Shown piece after piece: positions 1-5,268 of a stretch of DNA of 6,054 nt. The notes below the pieces were generated by a model that searched no databases, was not told the origin of the DNA, and worked only from the letters and a program-made list of their open reading frames with translations. Position numbers and translations under genes: made by a program. The stretch covers positions 1-6,054 of the forward strand of contig DAIBSV010000110.1 in assembly GCA_027415455.1 (NCBI GenBank), written 5' to 3'. Numbering within the stretch: position 1 is the first letter of the stretch; each line of letters opens with the position of its first letter. This DNA comes from Nitrospirota bacterium. GTDB taxonomy: Bacteria > Nitrospirota_A > Leptospirillia > Leptospirillales > Leptospirillaceae.

Positions 1-1
1 G

Positions 2-1567
2 GACCGCCTGATCCTTGGAGACGTGGGATTCGGAAAAACGGAGGTGGCCATGCGGGCCGCCTTCCGTTGTGTCGCCGACGGAAAGCAGGTGGCCGTGCTG
101 GTCCCCACCACCCTCCTCGCCCTTCAGCACCATGAAACCTTCCGGAACCGGTTCGCGGGCTTCCCCGTAAGGATCGAGAGCCTCTCCCGGATGCTTTCGG
201 CGTCCGAACAGAGGGCCGTCAGGGAGCGTCTCGCACGGGGAGAGACAGACATTGTCGTGGGTACGACATCCCTTCTGTCTGCCTCCGTCTCCTTCCGCGA
301 CCTCGGCCTCCTGATCATCGACGAGGAACAGCGCTTCGGAGTCCGACAGAAAGAACGGCTGACCGAACGCTTTCCCCATGTCGACCGGCTGACCCTTTCG
401 GCAACGCCCATTCCCCGAACGCTCCAGATGGCCATGTCCGGACTCAAGGGTATCAGCTTCATCATGACCCCTCCACCCGGCCGGAAATCCATCCGAACCT
501 TCATTATCCGCTTCGACCGGGAACGCATCCGGGAGGCCATCGACCGGGAGATGGCCCGGGAAGGCCAGGTCTTCTTCATTCACAATCGGGTCGCTTCCCT
601 CGGACGATGGGCGCGCTACCTGGCGGCCCTCTTTCCGGAGGCCAATGTCTCTTTCGCCCACGGACAGATGGAGGAGCGGGAGATCGAGGGTGTCATGTCC
701 CGCTTCATTCAGCGGCAGAGCCGCATTCTCGTTTCGACCACCATTGTCGAAGCGGGGCTGGACATCCCCTCGGCCAACACCATTCTTGTCAACCGGGCCG
801 ATCTTTTCGGAATCGCCGAACTTTATCAGCTGCGGGGGAGGGTCGGCCGTGGCGGACAACAGGCCTACGCCTACTTCATCACGGGAGCCGAAGACAGCCT
901 GAACGATCTGGCCAAGAAAAGGCTTCACACCCTGCAGGAACATTCGGGCCTCGGATCGGGATACCAGATCGCCATGAAGGATCTTGAAATCCGTGGAGCC
1001 GGCAGCCTTCTCGGCCATCAGCAGACCGGCCAGGTCGCCATGGTCGGCCTCGACCTCTATCTCGAAATGGTGGAGGAGGCCATCGGCCACCTGACAGATC
1101 TCCCCGATGCCCCGCCAAAAACCGAGCCGGCCCGCGTCGAGTGGAAGATCGAGGCCAGGATTCCGGAAGACTACCTCGACCACCCCTCGGAAAGAATTGA
1201 CTTTTACCGACGCCTCGCTCATGCTGACAATCTTGAGGCCATCGACAGAATCGAGGAGGAGCTGGGCGACAGGTTCGGTCCTCTCCCGAGACCGACGCGC
1301 ACCCTGTTTTCGGGAGCCCGGATCCGTGTTCTCGCAACCGAGGCCGGATTCGCGGAGGTTTCCCTGCGTGAACGGGAGGCCGTTCTGAAGGAACGCCCCG
1401 GAATCTTTTCCCGGGACCGTCTGTCCAGGGCCCTGGATCTCTTTGGAGACCGGGTCTCCTTCCAGGCTGACGGATCTTGGAAAATCGTCCGGACACTTCC
1501 CGGGCCCCTGATCGAGGATCTGAAACGTTTTCTGCACCTTCCGGACCGCAAGTCCGACCCTGAGTGA
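2..1567 (+). CDS. mfd: Transcription-repair coupling factor Mfd, C-terminal part (5' truncated by window edge)
   Basis: Mfd is a cytoplasmic ATP-driven DNA translocase. It pushes RNA polymerase stalled at lesions off the template and recruits UvrA for nucleotide excision repair. The reading frame is open from base 2, so the gene begins upstream; a GTG at 23 lies inside the Walker A motif and is not the start. Counting from the first visible codon, the helicase motifs appear in order: Walker A GDVGFGKT (6-13), motif Ia VPTT, Walker B DEEQRFGV (from 107), motif III SATPIPRT (from 133), motif V STTIVEAGLDIP, and motif VI QLRGRVGR (from 276). The RecG/Mfd translocation (TRG) segment with DLEIRGAGSLLG (about 327-338) follows. 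The TRCF D7 domain lies at about 375-475. The UvrB-like, UvrA-binding and polymerase-interacting domains are off the left edge. About 520 residues are visible of a family norm near 1,100-1,200. Nothing looks broken. The next gene starts 54 bases downstream on the same strand. Seen: motifs and stop codon. Known: family function. Identity is near certain. Confidence 0.97.
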   Translation, partial: DRLILGDVGFGKTEVAMRAAFRCVADGKQVAVLVPTTLLALQHHETFRNRFAGFPVRIESLSRMLSASEQRAVRERLARGETDIVVGTTSLLSASVSFRDLGLLIIDEEQRFGVRQKERLTERFPHVDRLTLSATPIPRTLQMAMSGLKGISFIMTPPPGRKSIRTFIIRFDRERIREAIDREMAREGQVFFIHNRVASLGRWARYLAALFPEANVSFAHGQMEEREIEGVMSRFIQRQSRILVSTTIVEAGLDIPSANTILVNRADLFGIAELYQLRGRVGRGGQQAYAYFITGAEDSLNDLAKKRLHTLQEHSGLGSGYQIAMKDLEIRGAGSLLGHQQTGQVAMVGLDLYLEMVEEAIGHLTDLPDAPPKTEPARVEWKIEARIPEDYLDHPSERIDFYRRLAHADNLEAIDRIEEELGDRFGPLPRPTRTLFSGARIRVLATEAGFAEVSLREREAVLKERPGIFSRDRLSRALDLFGDRVSFQADGSWKIVRTLPGPLIEDLKRFLHLPDRKSDPE

Positions 1568-1579
1568 CAACCAAGCCCC

Positions 1580-1600
1580 GGAGGATCCGTCTGATCCTCC
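1580..1600. repeat. Perfect 8-bp inverted repeat (hairpin) between mfd and the first parvulin gene
   Basis: GGAGGATC (1580-1587) pairs perfectly with GATCCTCC (1593-1600) around a 5-base loop. It lies 12 bases after the mfd stop and 8 bases before the next Shine-Dalgarno sequence. The following bases are CCCAATCTTA, not a T-run, so it is not a textbook intrinsic terminator. It could be a weak terminator or attenuator, or a structure that shields the mfd 3' end. The pairing is seen; the role is inference. Confidence 0.5.
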
Positions 1601-1608
1601 CCCAATCT

Positions 1609-1615
1609 TAAGGAG
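1609..1615 (+). promoter_or_regulatory. Ribosome binding site that fixes a TTG start
   Basis: TAAGGAG ends 6 bases before the TTG at 1622. It is the strongest Shine-Dalgarno match in this gap, and no ATG or GTG in frame gives a usable signal peptide. It therefore supports TTG as the start of the first parvulin-like lipoprotein gene. Confidence 0.75.
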
Positions 1616-1621
1616 TCCTTC

Positions 1622-2530
1622 TTGAACCAGCTATCAAACGCCGGACAGTCAGCCGCACGGGCCAACACTAATCCCAGACCGGCTTTTCGGACAGGGGTCT
1701 TTCTTTCCCTCGCACTTTCCCTGTTGTCTGCCTGCCATAAAACCGCCGGATCGGGAGTCATCGCCACCGTCGGAGAGCAGCAGATCTCCCGGGAAGAGCT
1801 CGTCCGCTCCATTTCGGCGATGAAGCTTCCCTCGAAGGTTCCGGCCTCCGTCCCGAGCGACGTCCTGAATCGCCTGATCGACCGGGCCCTGATCAACCAG
1901 GAGGCCGAACGGGAAGGACTCCCCAATGATCCTTCCATCAGCCGCAAAATCCGGCACAGCCGGGAACGAATCCTTCGCCAGGCGCTTCTGGACAAGAAGG
2001 TCGACTCACAGGTCCACGTCACAGACGCGGATGTCAAGGCCTATTACGACCAGCACAAAAATGAAATCCGGCAGCCGGGATACGTCGTCGTCCGCCAGCT
2101 GATCCTTCCGGACGCAAAAATTGCCCAGACAATCGGCAAATCCCTGAAGAAACGCCACGGATTTTCGAAGGCGATCTCCCGATACTCGGGAGGGCCCGTC
2201 GGAAAGATCTTCGAAGGGACGGTTCCTCCCCAGTTCGCCAAATATTTTTTCAACCTCCCAGAAGGATCGGTGACAGGTCCTCTGCCTCTCAAGGACGGCG
2301 TCCATTATTTCAAGATCGACAAGGTCCAATCCGGAAGGCTTCTCTCCTTTGACGAGGCCAAAAGCGGAATTTCACAGTTCCTCACCTCGCAGCAGAAGCA
2401 GGAGAAATACCAGGCCTTCCTGAACTCCCTGCGGGCAAAAACGAAGATTTCGATCGACCAGAAAGGGCTGGGAGAGGTCATGGGAGCGGCGAAGGCGGCA
2501 TCGACCGGGGCGACCTCCGGAGCCAGATGA
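1622..2530 (+). CDS. SurA_N/PpiC-like parvulin-type lipoprotein, first of the cluster
   Basis: This is a predicted envelope chaperone or peptidyl-prolyl isomerase-like lipoprotein of 302 residues. It starts at TTG behind TAAGGAG. The N-terminal part is long (about 24 residues), then a hydrophobic stretch VFLSLALSLLSAC gives a lipobox with Cys38 as the likely lipidated residue. His follows at +2, which under the E. coli Lol rule would favour the outer membrane. Residues 46-150 read as a SurA N-terminal-like helical region (VIATVGEQQISREEL, then LIDRALINQEAEREGL). Residues about 153-236 match a parvulin domain, ending GVHYFKIDKV. A basic, Gln-rich helix (242-272) and an Ala/Gly-rich tail follow. 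The parvulin domain is short and divergent: the usual first His (xxHIL) is Gln159 in VVRQLIL, and the Ser-x-x-Gly-Gly-x-x-Gly segment is condensed. The His of the final G-x-H motif (His228) is kept. The stop overlaps the next start (ATGA). EpsD-type or PrsA-like proteins are possible alternatives. The fold family is fairly secure; isomerase activity is doubtful. Confidence 0.88.
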   Translation: MNQLSNAGQSAARANTNPRPAFRTGVFLSLALSLLSACHKTAGSGVIATVGEQQISREELVRSISAMKLPSKVPASVPSDVLNRLIDRALINQEAEREGLPNDPSISRKIRHSRERILRQALLDKKVDSQVHVTDADVKAYYDQHKNEIRQPGYVVVRQLILPDAKIAQTIGKSLKKRHGFSKAISRYSGGPVGKIFEGTVPPQFAKYFFNLPEGSVTGPLPLKDGVHYFKIDKVQSGRLLSFDEAKSGISQFLTSQQKQEKYQAFLNSLRAKTKISIDQKGLGEVMGAAKAASTGATSGAR

Positions 2531-3459
2531 TTTCCCGAGGATTCCGCCAGGCTCTCATTTCGGGTTTGATCTTCCTGGCACTCCCGGCCTGTCAGGGGAA
2601 GCCCCCTTCTTCCGAAGGGGTCGTTGCCACTCTTTCGGGAAAACCCATTTCCTCGGATGACCTTCGGGAATCGGCGCGCTTCATCGGTTTGGAGGCCCTG
2701 GCCTCCCGGCCACTCTCCTCCTGGTCCTCCTCTCAGGCGGGTCTCGTCCTGCGCGAAACGGTTTACGACCGTCTTCTCGAGGAGAAAGGGAAGGAAATCG
2801 GGGTGGAGGTTTCTCCCGATGAAGTCGCGGCGGAAAAAAAACGTCTCGAGGAGACAGGAGCCCCCTCCCGCTCCCGCTCTCCTTACAGCCCACCGGATTC
2901 CTTTATTCGTCGCAAGCTCTTGCTGGAGAAGGTTTCCCGGGAAGTCGCCCCCGCTCCCGATGTGACCCTTCGGGAACTCAAGGACGACTACAAGAGCCAT
3001 CTGCCCCACTACACCCTCCCGGAGCGGGCGGAGGCAAAAGATATCGTCGTTCGTTCGGAGGACGAAGGGAAGGCGATCCTCTCCGCCCTTGCGGCGGGAA
3101 GCTCGTTTTCCGCCCTCGCAAAGGCCAAGTCGCTCTCCCCGGAAGGAAAAAATGGCGGACTCCTGCCCCCCTTCGCCATGGGGGAGATGCCCCCTCCCTT
3201 CAATCGGCTCTTCTCGATGAAACCGGGAGAGATCAGCCCCCTGATCGCCTCTCCCTACGGGTATCATATTCTGAAGCTCGTCAGGATGATTCCCGCGCAC
3301 GTCCGAAAGTTTTCCTCCGTGAAGGGCGCGATCCGGAAGAAGATTGTCGGTCGCGCCAGAAGAAAGGAGCTGGCCGACTGGCTTTCGAAGGAGTTGCACC
3401 GCAATCCCCTGGTGATTCTTCCCCGCTACCGCTCCCTCCTCTCCTTCCGGGCGCCCTGA
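2527..3459 (+). CDS. PpiC/parvulin-type peptidyl-prolyl isomerase-like lipoprotein, second of the cluster
   Basis: A 310-residue predicted lipoprotein, translationally coupled to the gene before it through ATGA, with GGAG at 2519-2522 as ribosome binding site. MISRGFRQ is followed by a hydrophobic core and the lipobox ALPAC, with Cys22 lipidated and Gln at +2, which fits outer-membrane sorting. A SurA_N-like helical region covers about 31-160, with a charged helix around 85-110. The parvulin domain spans about 167-253: FSALAKAKSLSPEGKNGGLL, then FNRLFSMKPGEISPLI, then YGYHILKLV. This is the most canonical parvulin of the three. It keeps the NGG-L-L turn and the GYH histidine (His247), but the first catalytic His is Asp172 in AKDIVV. 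A C-terminal basic helical region (259-292) resembles the C-terminal helix that packs on the SurA N-domain. The likely role is binding or isomerising outer-membrane or secreted clients in the periplasm. PrsA, PpiC or SurA-like names are all defensible, so no symbol is given. Confidence 0.92.
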   Translation: MISRGFRQALISGLIFLALPACQGKPPSSEGVVATLSGKPISSDDLRESARFIGLEALASRPLSSWSSSQAGLVLRETVYDRLLEEKGKEIGVEVSPDEVAAEKKRLEETGAPSRSRSPYSPPDSFIRRKLLLEKVSREVAPAPDVTLRELKDDYKSHLPHYTLPERAEAKDIVVRSEDEGKAILSALAAGSSFSALAKAKSLSPEGKNGGLLPPFAMGEMPPPFNRLFSMKPGEISPLIASPYGYHILKLVRMIPAHVRKFSSVKGAIRKKIVGRARRKELADWLSKELHRNPLVILPRYRSLLSFRAP

Positions 3460-3465
3460 CCCCCC

Positions 3466-3493
3466 ACATTCCCCATAGGCCCCGTAGGAATGT
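3466..3493. repeat. 7-bp inverted repeat upstream of surA, overlapping the promoter region
   Basis: ACATTCC (3466-3472) pairs perfectly with GGAATGT (3487-3493) across a 14-base loop. It begins 6 bases after the stop of the second lipoprotein gene. Its right arm falls where a -35 element for the TATAAT box at 3508 would lie. There is no T-run, so an intrinsic terminator is unlikely. An operator or an RNA hairpin at the 3' end of the upstream message are options. The pairing is seen; the role is unknown. Confidence 0.4.
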
Positions 3494-3513
3494 CCGCGGC
3501 AATCATGTATAAT
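3485..3513 (+). promoter_or_regulatory. Putative sigma-70-type promoter for surA
   Basis: A perfect TATAAT hexamer lies at 3508-3513 inside an otherwise GC-rich gap. At 17 bases spacing the -35 position reads TAGGAA (3485-3490), matching TTGACA at only three of six positions, so the -35 is weak. A TG sits directly before the hexamer, but without the usual one-base gap of an extended -10. Transcription would start near 3520, giving a leader of about 35 bases to the TTG at 3555. It would let surA be expressed separately from the genes upstream. Confidence 0.5.
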
Positions 3514-3544
3514 CAGAAAAAAACTTGTTCCTGAACGCTTTTTC

Positions 3545-3549
3545 GAGGA
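3545..3549 (+). promoter_or_regulatory. Ribosome binding site selecting the surA TTG start at 3555
   Basis: GAGGA stands 5 bases before TTG 3555. The earlier in-frame TTG at 3525 has no purine-rich site before it (only an A-run) and would lie within about 5 bases of the predicted transcription start. Confidence 0.6.
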
Positions 3550-3554
3550 TTCCC

Positions 3555-4622
3555 TTGGACCAGATCAGCCCGACCAAAGACCGGTTCTCCCCCGTCCGTC
3601 TCCTGCCCTTGGCCCTTTCCCTCCTCCTTGTCGCGGCGCCCGGAGTGAAAGAGTCCCCTGCGGCCGACGGGATCCTGATAGACAGCGTCATGGCTGTCGT
3701 CAACCATCATCCGATCACCAAGAGCGAGATCGACCGGGAGCTCAAGCCGACCTTCGAGAAAATCCACGCCACCTACCAGGGGAAAGCCTACCGGCAGCTG
3801 ATCTCCTCCCTCGAATACAATGTCATGATGAAGAAGATCAACGAGAGGCTCGAGCTTGAGGAAGCCGACCGGATGGGGCTCTCCGTCACCGACGACGAAG
3901 TGGACCACGCCATCAACGACATCATGCAAAAGAACAACATCACCGCCAAATGGCAGCTCGAAAATGCCCTCGCCTCCCAGGGTCTGACCTTCCGGCAATA
4001 CCGCCACAAGCTCAAAAAACAGCTGATCGTGATGAAACTCGTCAACCAGGAGGTCCGGTCGACGGTCGTCATCAGCCCGGAAGAGGTCCGGGATTACTTT
4101 CTCAAGCATCGCAACGATTACCGCCTTCCCTCCCACGTCACCCTGGCCGACATCTTCCTCTCCTTGCCGGACGGGGCCACCCCTGCCCAGGTGGCCGACA
4201 TCGAGAAAAAAGGCCAGCATATCCTCCACCAGATCGGGCGCGGGGACGACTTTGAGATGCTCGCAGGCTCCGAATCCCAGGGGCCAAATGCCGAGTCGGG
4301 AGGACTGCTGGGGGACCTGACCAAAGATCAGCTCCTACCCGAGCTCATCGGTCCGGCCTTTTCCCTGCCCGTCGGCAAAACCAGCGGACTGATACGAACT
4401 TCGCGGGGATTCTACATCATCAAGGTCCTGAAGCGGGAAGACCAACCCTACCAGAAGTTCGACGACATCAAGCAGACCATCCTGAACAAACTGACAAAAA
4501 AAACGACGGAAAAACGGATACGGCTCTGGCTCGAGAAACTCCGGGCCCACTCCTATGTCGCCATCTATGCGAAGCGGAACAACGGGACCGGGGTCACCCC
4601 GGGGGATATTCTTCCCCGATAG
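3555..4622 (+). CDS. surA: SurA-like periplasmic chaperone with one parvulin domain
   Basis: SurA escorts unfolded outer-membrane proteins across the periplasm to the BAM complex. From TTG 3555 the protein has 355 residues; an in-frame TTG at 3525 would add ten. The signal peptide is basic to residue 15 then hydrophobic (LLPLALSLLLVAA, 16-28), with possible cleavage after VAA (26-28). No lipobox is seen, so it is soluble, unlike its two neighbours. The SurA_N domain (about 41-190) is typical: IDSVMAVVNHHPITKSEID, then MGLSVTDDEVDHAINDI, then a QNN-like KNN turn, LTFRQYRHKLKKQLI and VNQEVRSTVVISPEEV. One parvulin domain follows (about 194-292), with NAESGGLLGDL, AFSLPVGKTSGLIRT and RGFYIIKV. 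A C-terminal helix (297-333) completes the SurA core. E. coli SurA has two parvulin domains; this one has one. Both usual histidines are replaced, the first by Asp199 (LADIF) and the second by Tyr287 (GFY), so chaperone rather than isomerase activity is inferred. The last 29 bases overlap the 3' end of engB on the other strand. Confidence 0.9.
   Translation: MDQISPTKDRFSPVRLLPLALSLLLVAAPGVKESPAADGILIDSVMAVVNHHPITKSEIDRELKPTFEKIHATYQGKAYRQLISSLEYNVMMKKINERLELEEADRMGLSVTDDEVDHAINDIMQKNNITAKWQLENALASQGLTFRQYRHKLKKQLIVMKLVNQEVRSTVVISPEEVRDYFLKHRNDYRLPSHVTLADIFLSLPDGATPAQVADIEKKGQHILHQIGRGDDFEMLAGSESQGPNAESGGLLGDLTKDQLLPELIGPAFSLPVGKTSGLIRTSRGFYIIKVLKREDQPYQKFDDIKQTILNKLTKKTTEKRIRLWLEKLRAHSYVAIYAKRNNGTGVTPGDILPR
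4588..4618. terminator. Overlapping GC-rich inverted repeats at the convergent surA/engB ends, possible bidirectional terminator
   Basis: Two mutually exclusive hairpins can form. The first is CCGGGG (4588-4593) with CCCCGG (4597-4602), part of a 15-base near-perfect palindrome centred on 4595. The second is CGGGGGA (4600-4606) with TTCCCCG (4612-4618), one G-T pair included, around loop TATTC. They lie inside the last codons of both genes, spanning the engB stop (4594-4596) and ending just before the surA stop (4620-4622). Neither strand has a T-run after the stem. The pairing is seen; a termination role is inferred from position only. Confidence 0.35.
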
Positions 4623-5268
4623 CCTCCCCTCCGGGCTCCTCCGATCCGGAAAGCAGTCTCGCGACAAGCTCGGCTAACGCGGGAATGCCTTCGCCGCTTC
4701 GGGCGCTGACGGGAAACAGCCCCAGAATCCCGTCTGCCCTCTCCTCTTCGATCCAACGTCTCCACCCCCGGATGGGCCCCGTCCGGCCATTTCCCGAAAG
4801 GGTATCGAGCTTCGTCAGGACCAGGGCGACCGGAAGATTGCGGGAGAGAAACCATCGCGCCGCCTCCTGGTCCGCGGGAAGGAGATCCCGCCGGATATCG
4901 ATACAAAGAAGAATCGCGGACAGATCTTCGCGGGACTCCACAAGGGCGGTCGAGACATCCTGGGTGGTTTGCCGCATTCCCTGGCTCCGGTTCATGTATC
5001 CGTAGCCGGGAAAATCGAGAAAGTAGCCTCCCGAATGGATGCGGTAAAGGTTGGGATAGGTCGTGGCCCCCGGACGCTTTCCCGTCCGGGCGAGGCGGTG
5101 GGCCCCCGCAAGGCGGTTGATGAGGGATGACTTCCCGACATTCGAGCGTCCCGCAAAACCGATGATCCCCGGCCCTTCGGGAGGGGGCATCTGGGAAGGC
5201 CGGGCCACTGACAGGAGAAACATGGACGACAGATCCGGATCGCCCCCGCTTCTTGCGATGGGTTTCAT
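4594..5268 (-). CDS. engB: Ribosome biogenesis GTPase EngB (YsxC/YihA)
   Basis: EngB is a cytoplasmic GTPase of the TrmE-Era-EngA-EngB family, needed for assembly of the 50S ribosomal subunit. From ATG 5268 the protein has 224 residues, slightly longer than the usual 195-210. All G motifs are present: G1 GRSNVGKS (40-47), G2 Thr in PGATTYPN (66-73), G3 DFPGYGY (85-91), G4 TKLD (152-155), and G5 VSARSGEG (187-194). The segment LLSVARPSQMPPPEGPGIIGFAGRS (18-42, given as landmarks) aligns by eye with the known EngB N-terminus. The start at 5268 is chosen because GAGAGAGG lies 8 bases upstream on this strand; ATG 5223 (residue 16) has no such site. The open frame continues upstream to 5547, but that extension is only the antisense of anmK. 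Odd features: a 47-base head-to-head overlap with anmK, a 29-base tail overlap with surA, and a Gly/Glu/Pro-rich C-terminal tail. Confidence 0.95.
   Translation of the reverse strand: MKPIARSGGDPDLSSMFLLSVARPSQMPPPEGPGIIGFAGRSNVGKSSLINRLAGAHRLARTGKRPGATTYPNLYRIHSGGYFLDFPGYGYMNRSQGMRQTTQDVSTALVESREDLSAILLCIDIRRDLLPADQEAARWFLSRNLPVALVLTKLDTLSGNGRTGPIRGWRRWIEEERADGILGLFPVSARSGEGIPALAELVARLLSGSEEPGGEAIGEEYPPG
5213..5217 (+). promoter_or_regulatory. Ribosome binding site selecting the anmK start at 5222
   Basis: AGGAG is followed by AAAC and then ATG at 5222-5224, a spacing of 4 bases. The downstream in-frame ATG at 5258 has only pyrimidine-rich sequence before it. The site lies within the engB coding region of the opposite strand. 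Confidence 0.65.

Noticed and set aside
23..25. GTG as a start codon for an independent short helicase
   Set aside because: It lies within the Walker A motif and the frame is open to the left edge with the matching DRLILGD residues, so the gene simply begins outside the window.
879..1574. Minus-strand open frame opposite the mfd C-terminal region
   Set aside because: Low-complexity Arg/Gly/Pro-rich shadow of the Mfd TRG and D7 coding sequence.
1219..2037. Minus-strand open frame bridging mfd and the first parvulin gene
   Set aside because: Ser/Arg-rich antisense translation with no motif, spanning two well-supported plus-strand genes.
2305..3399. Minus-strand open frame of 364 codons opposite the two lipoprotein genes
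   Set aside because: The plus strand carries lipoboxes, parvulin motifs and a coupled ATGA junction; the minus product has no domain signal and starts and ends without regard to gene borders.
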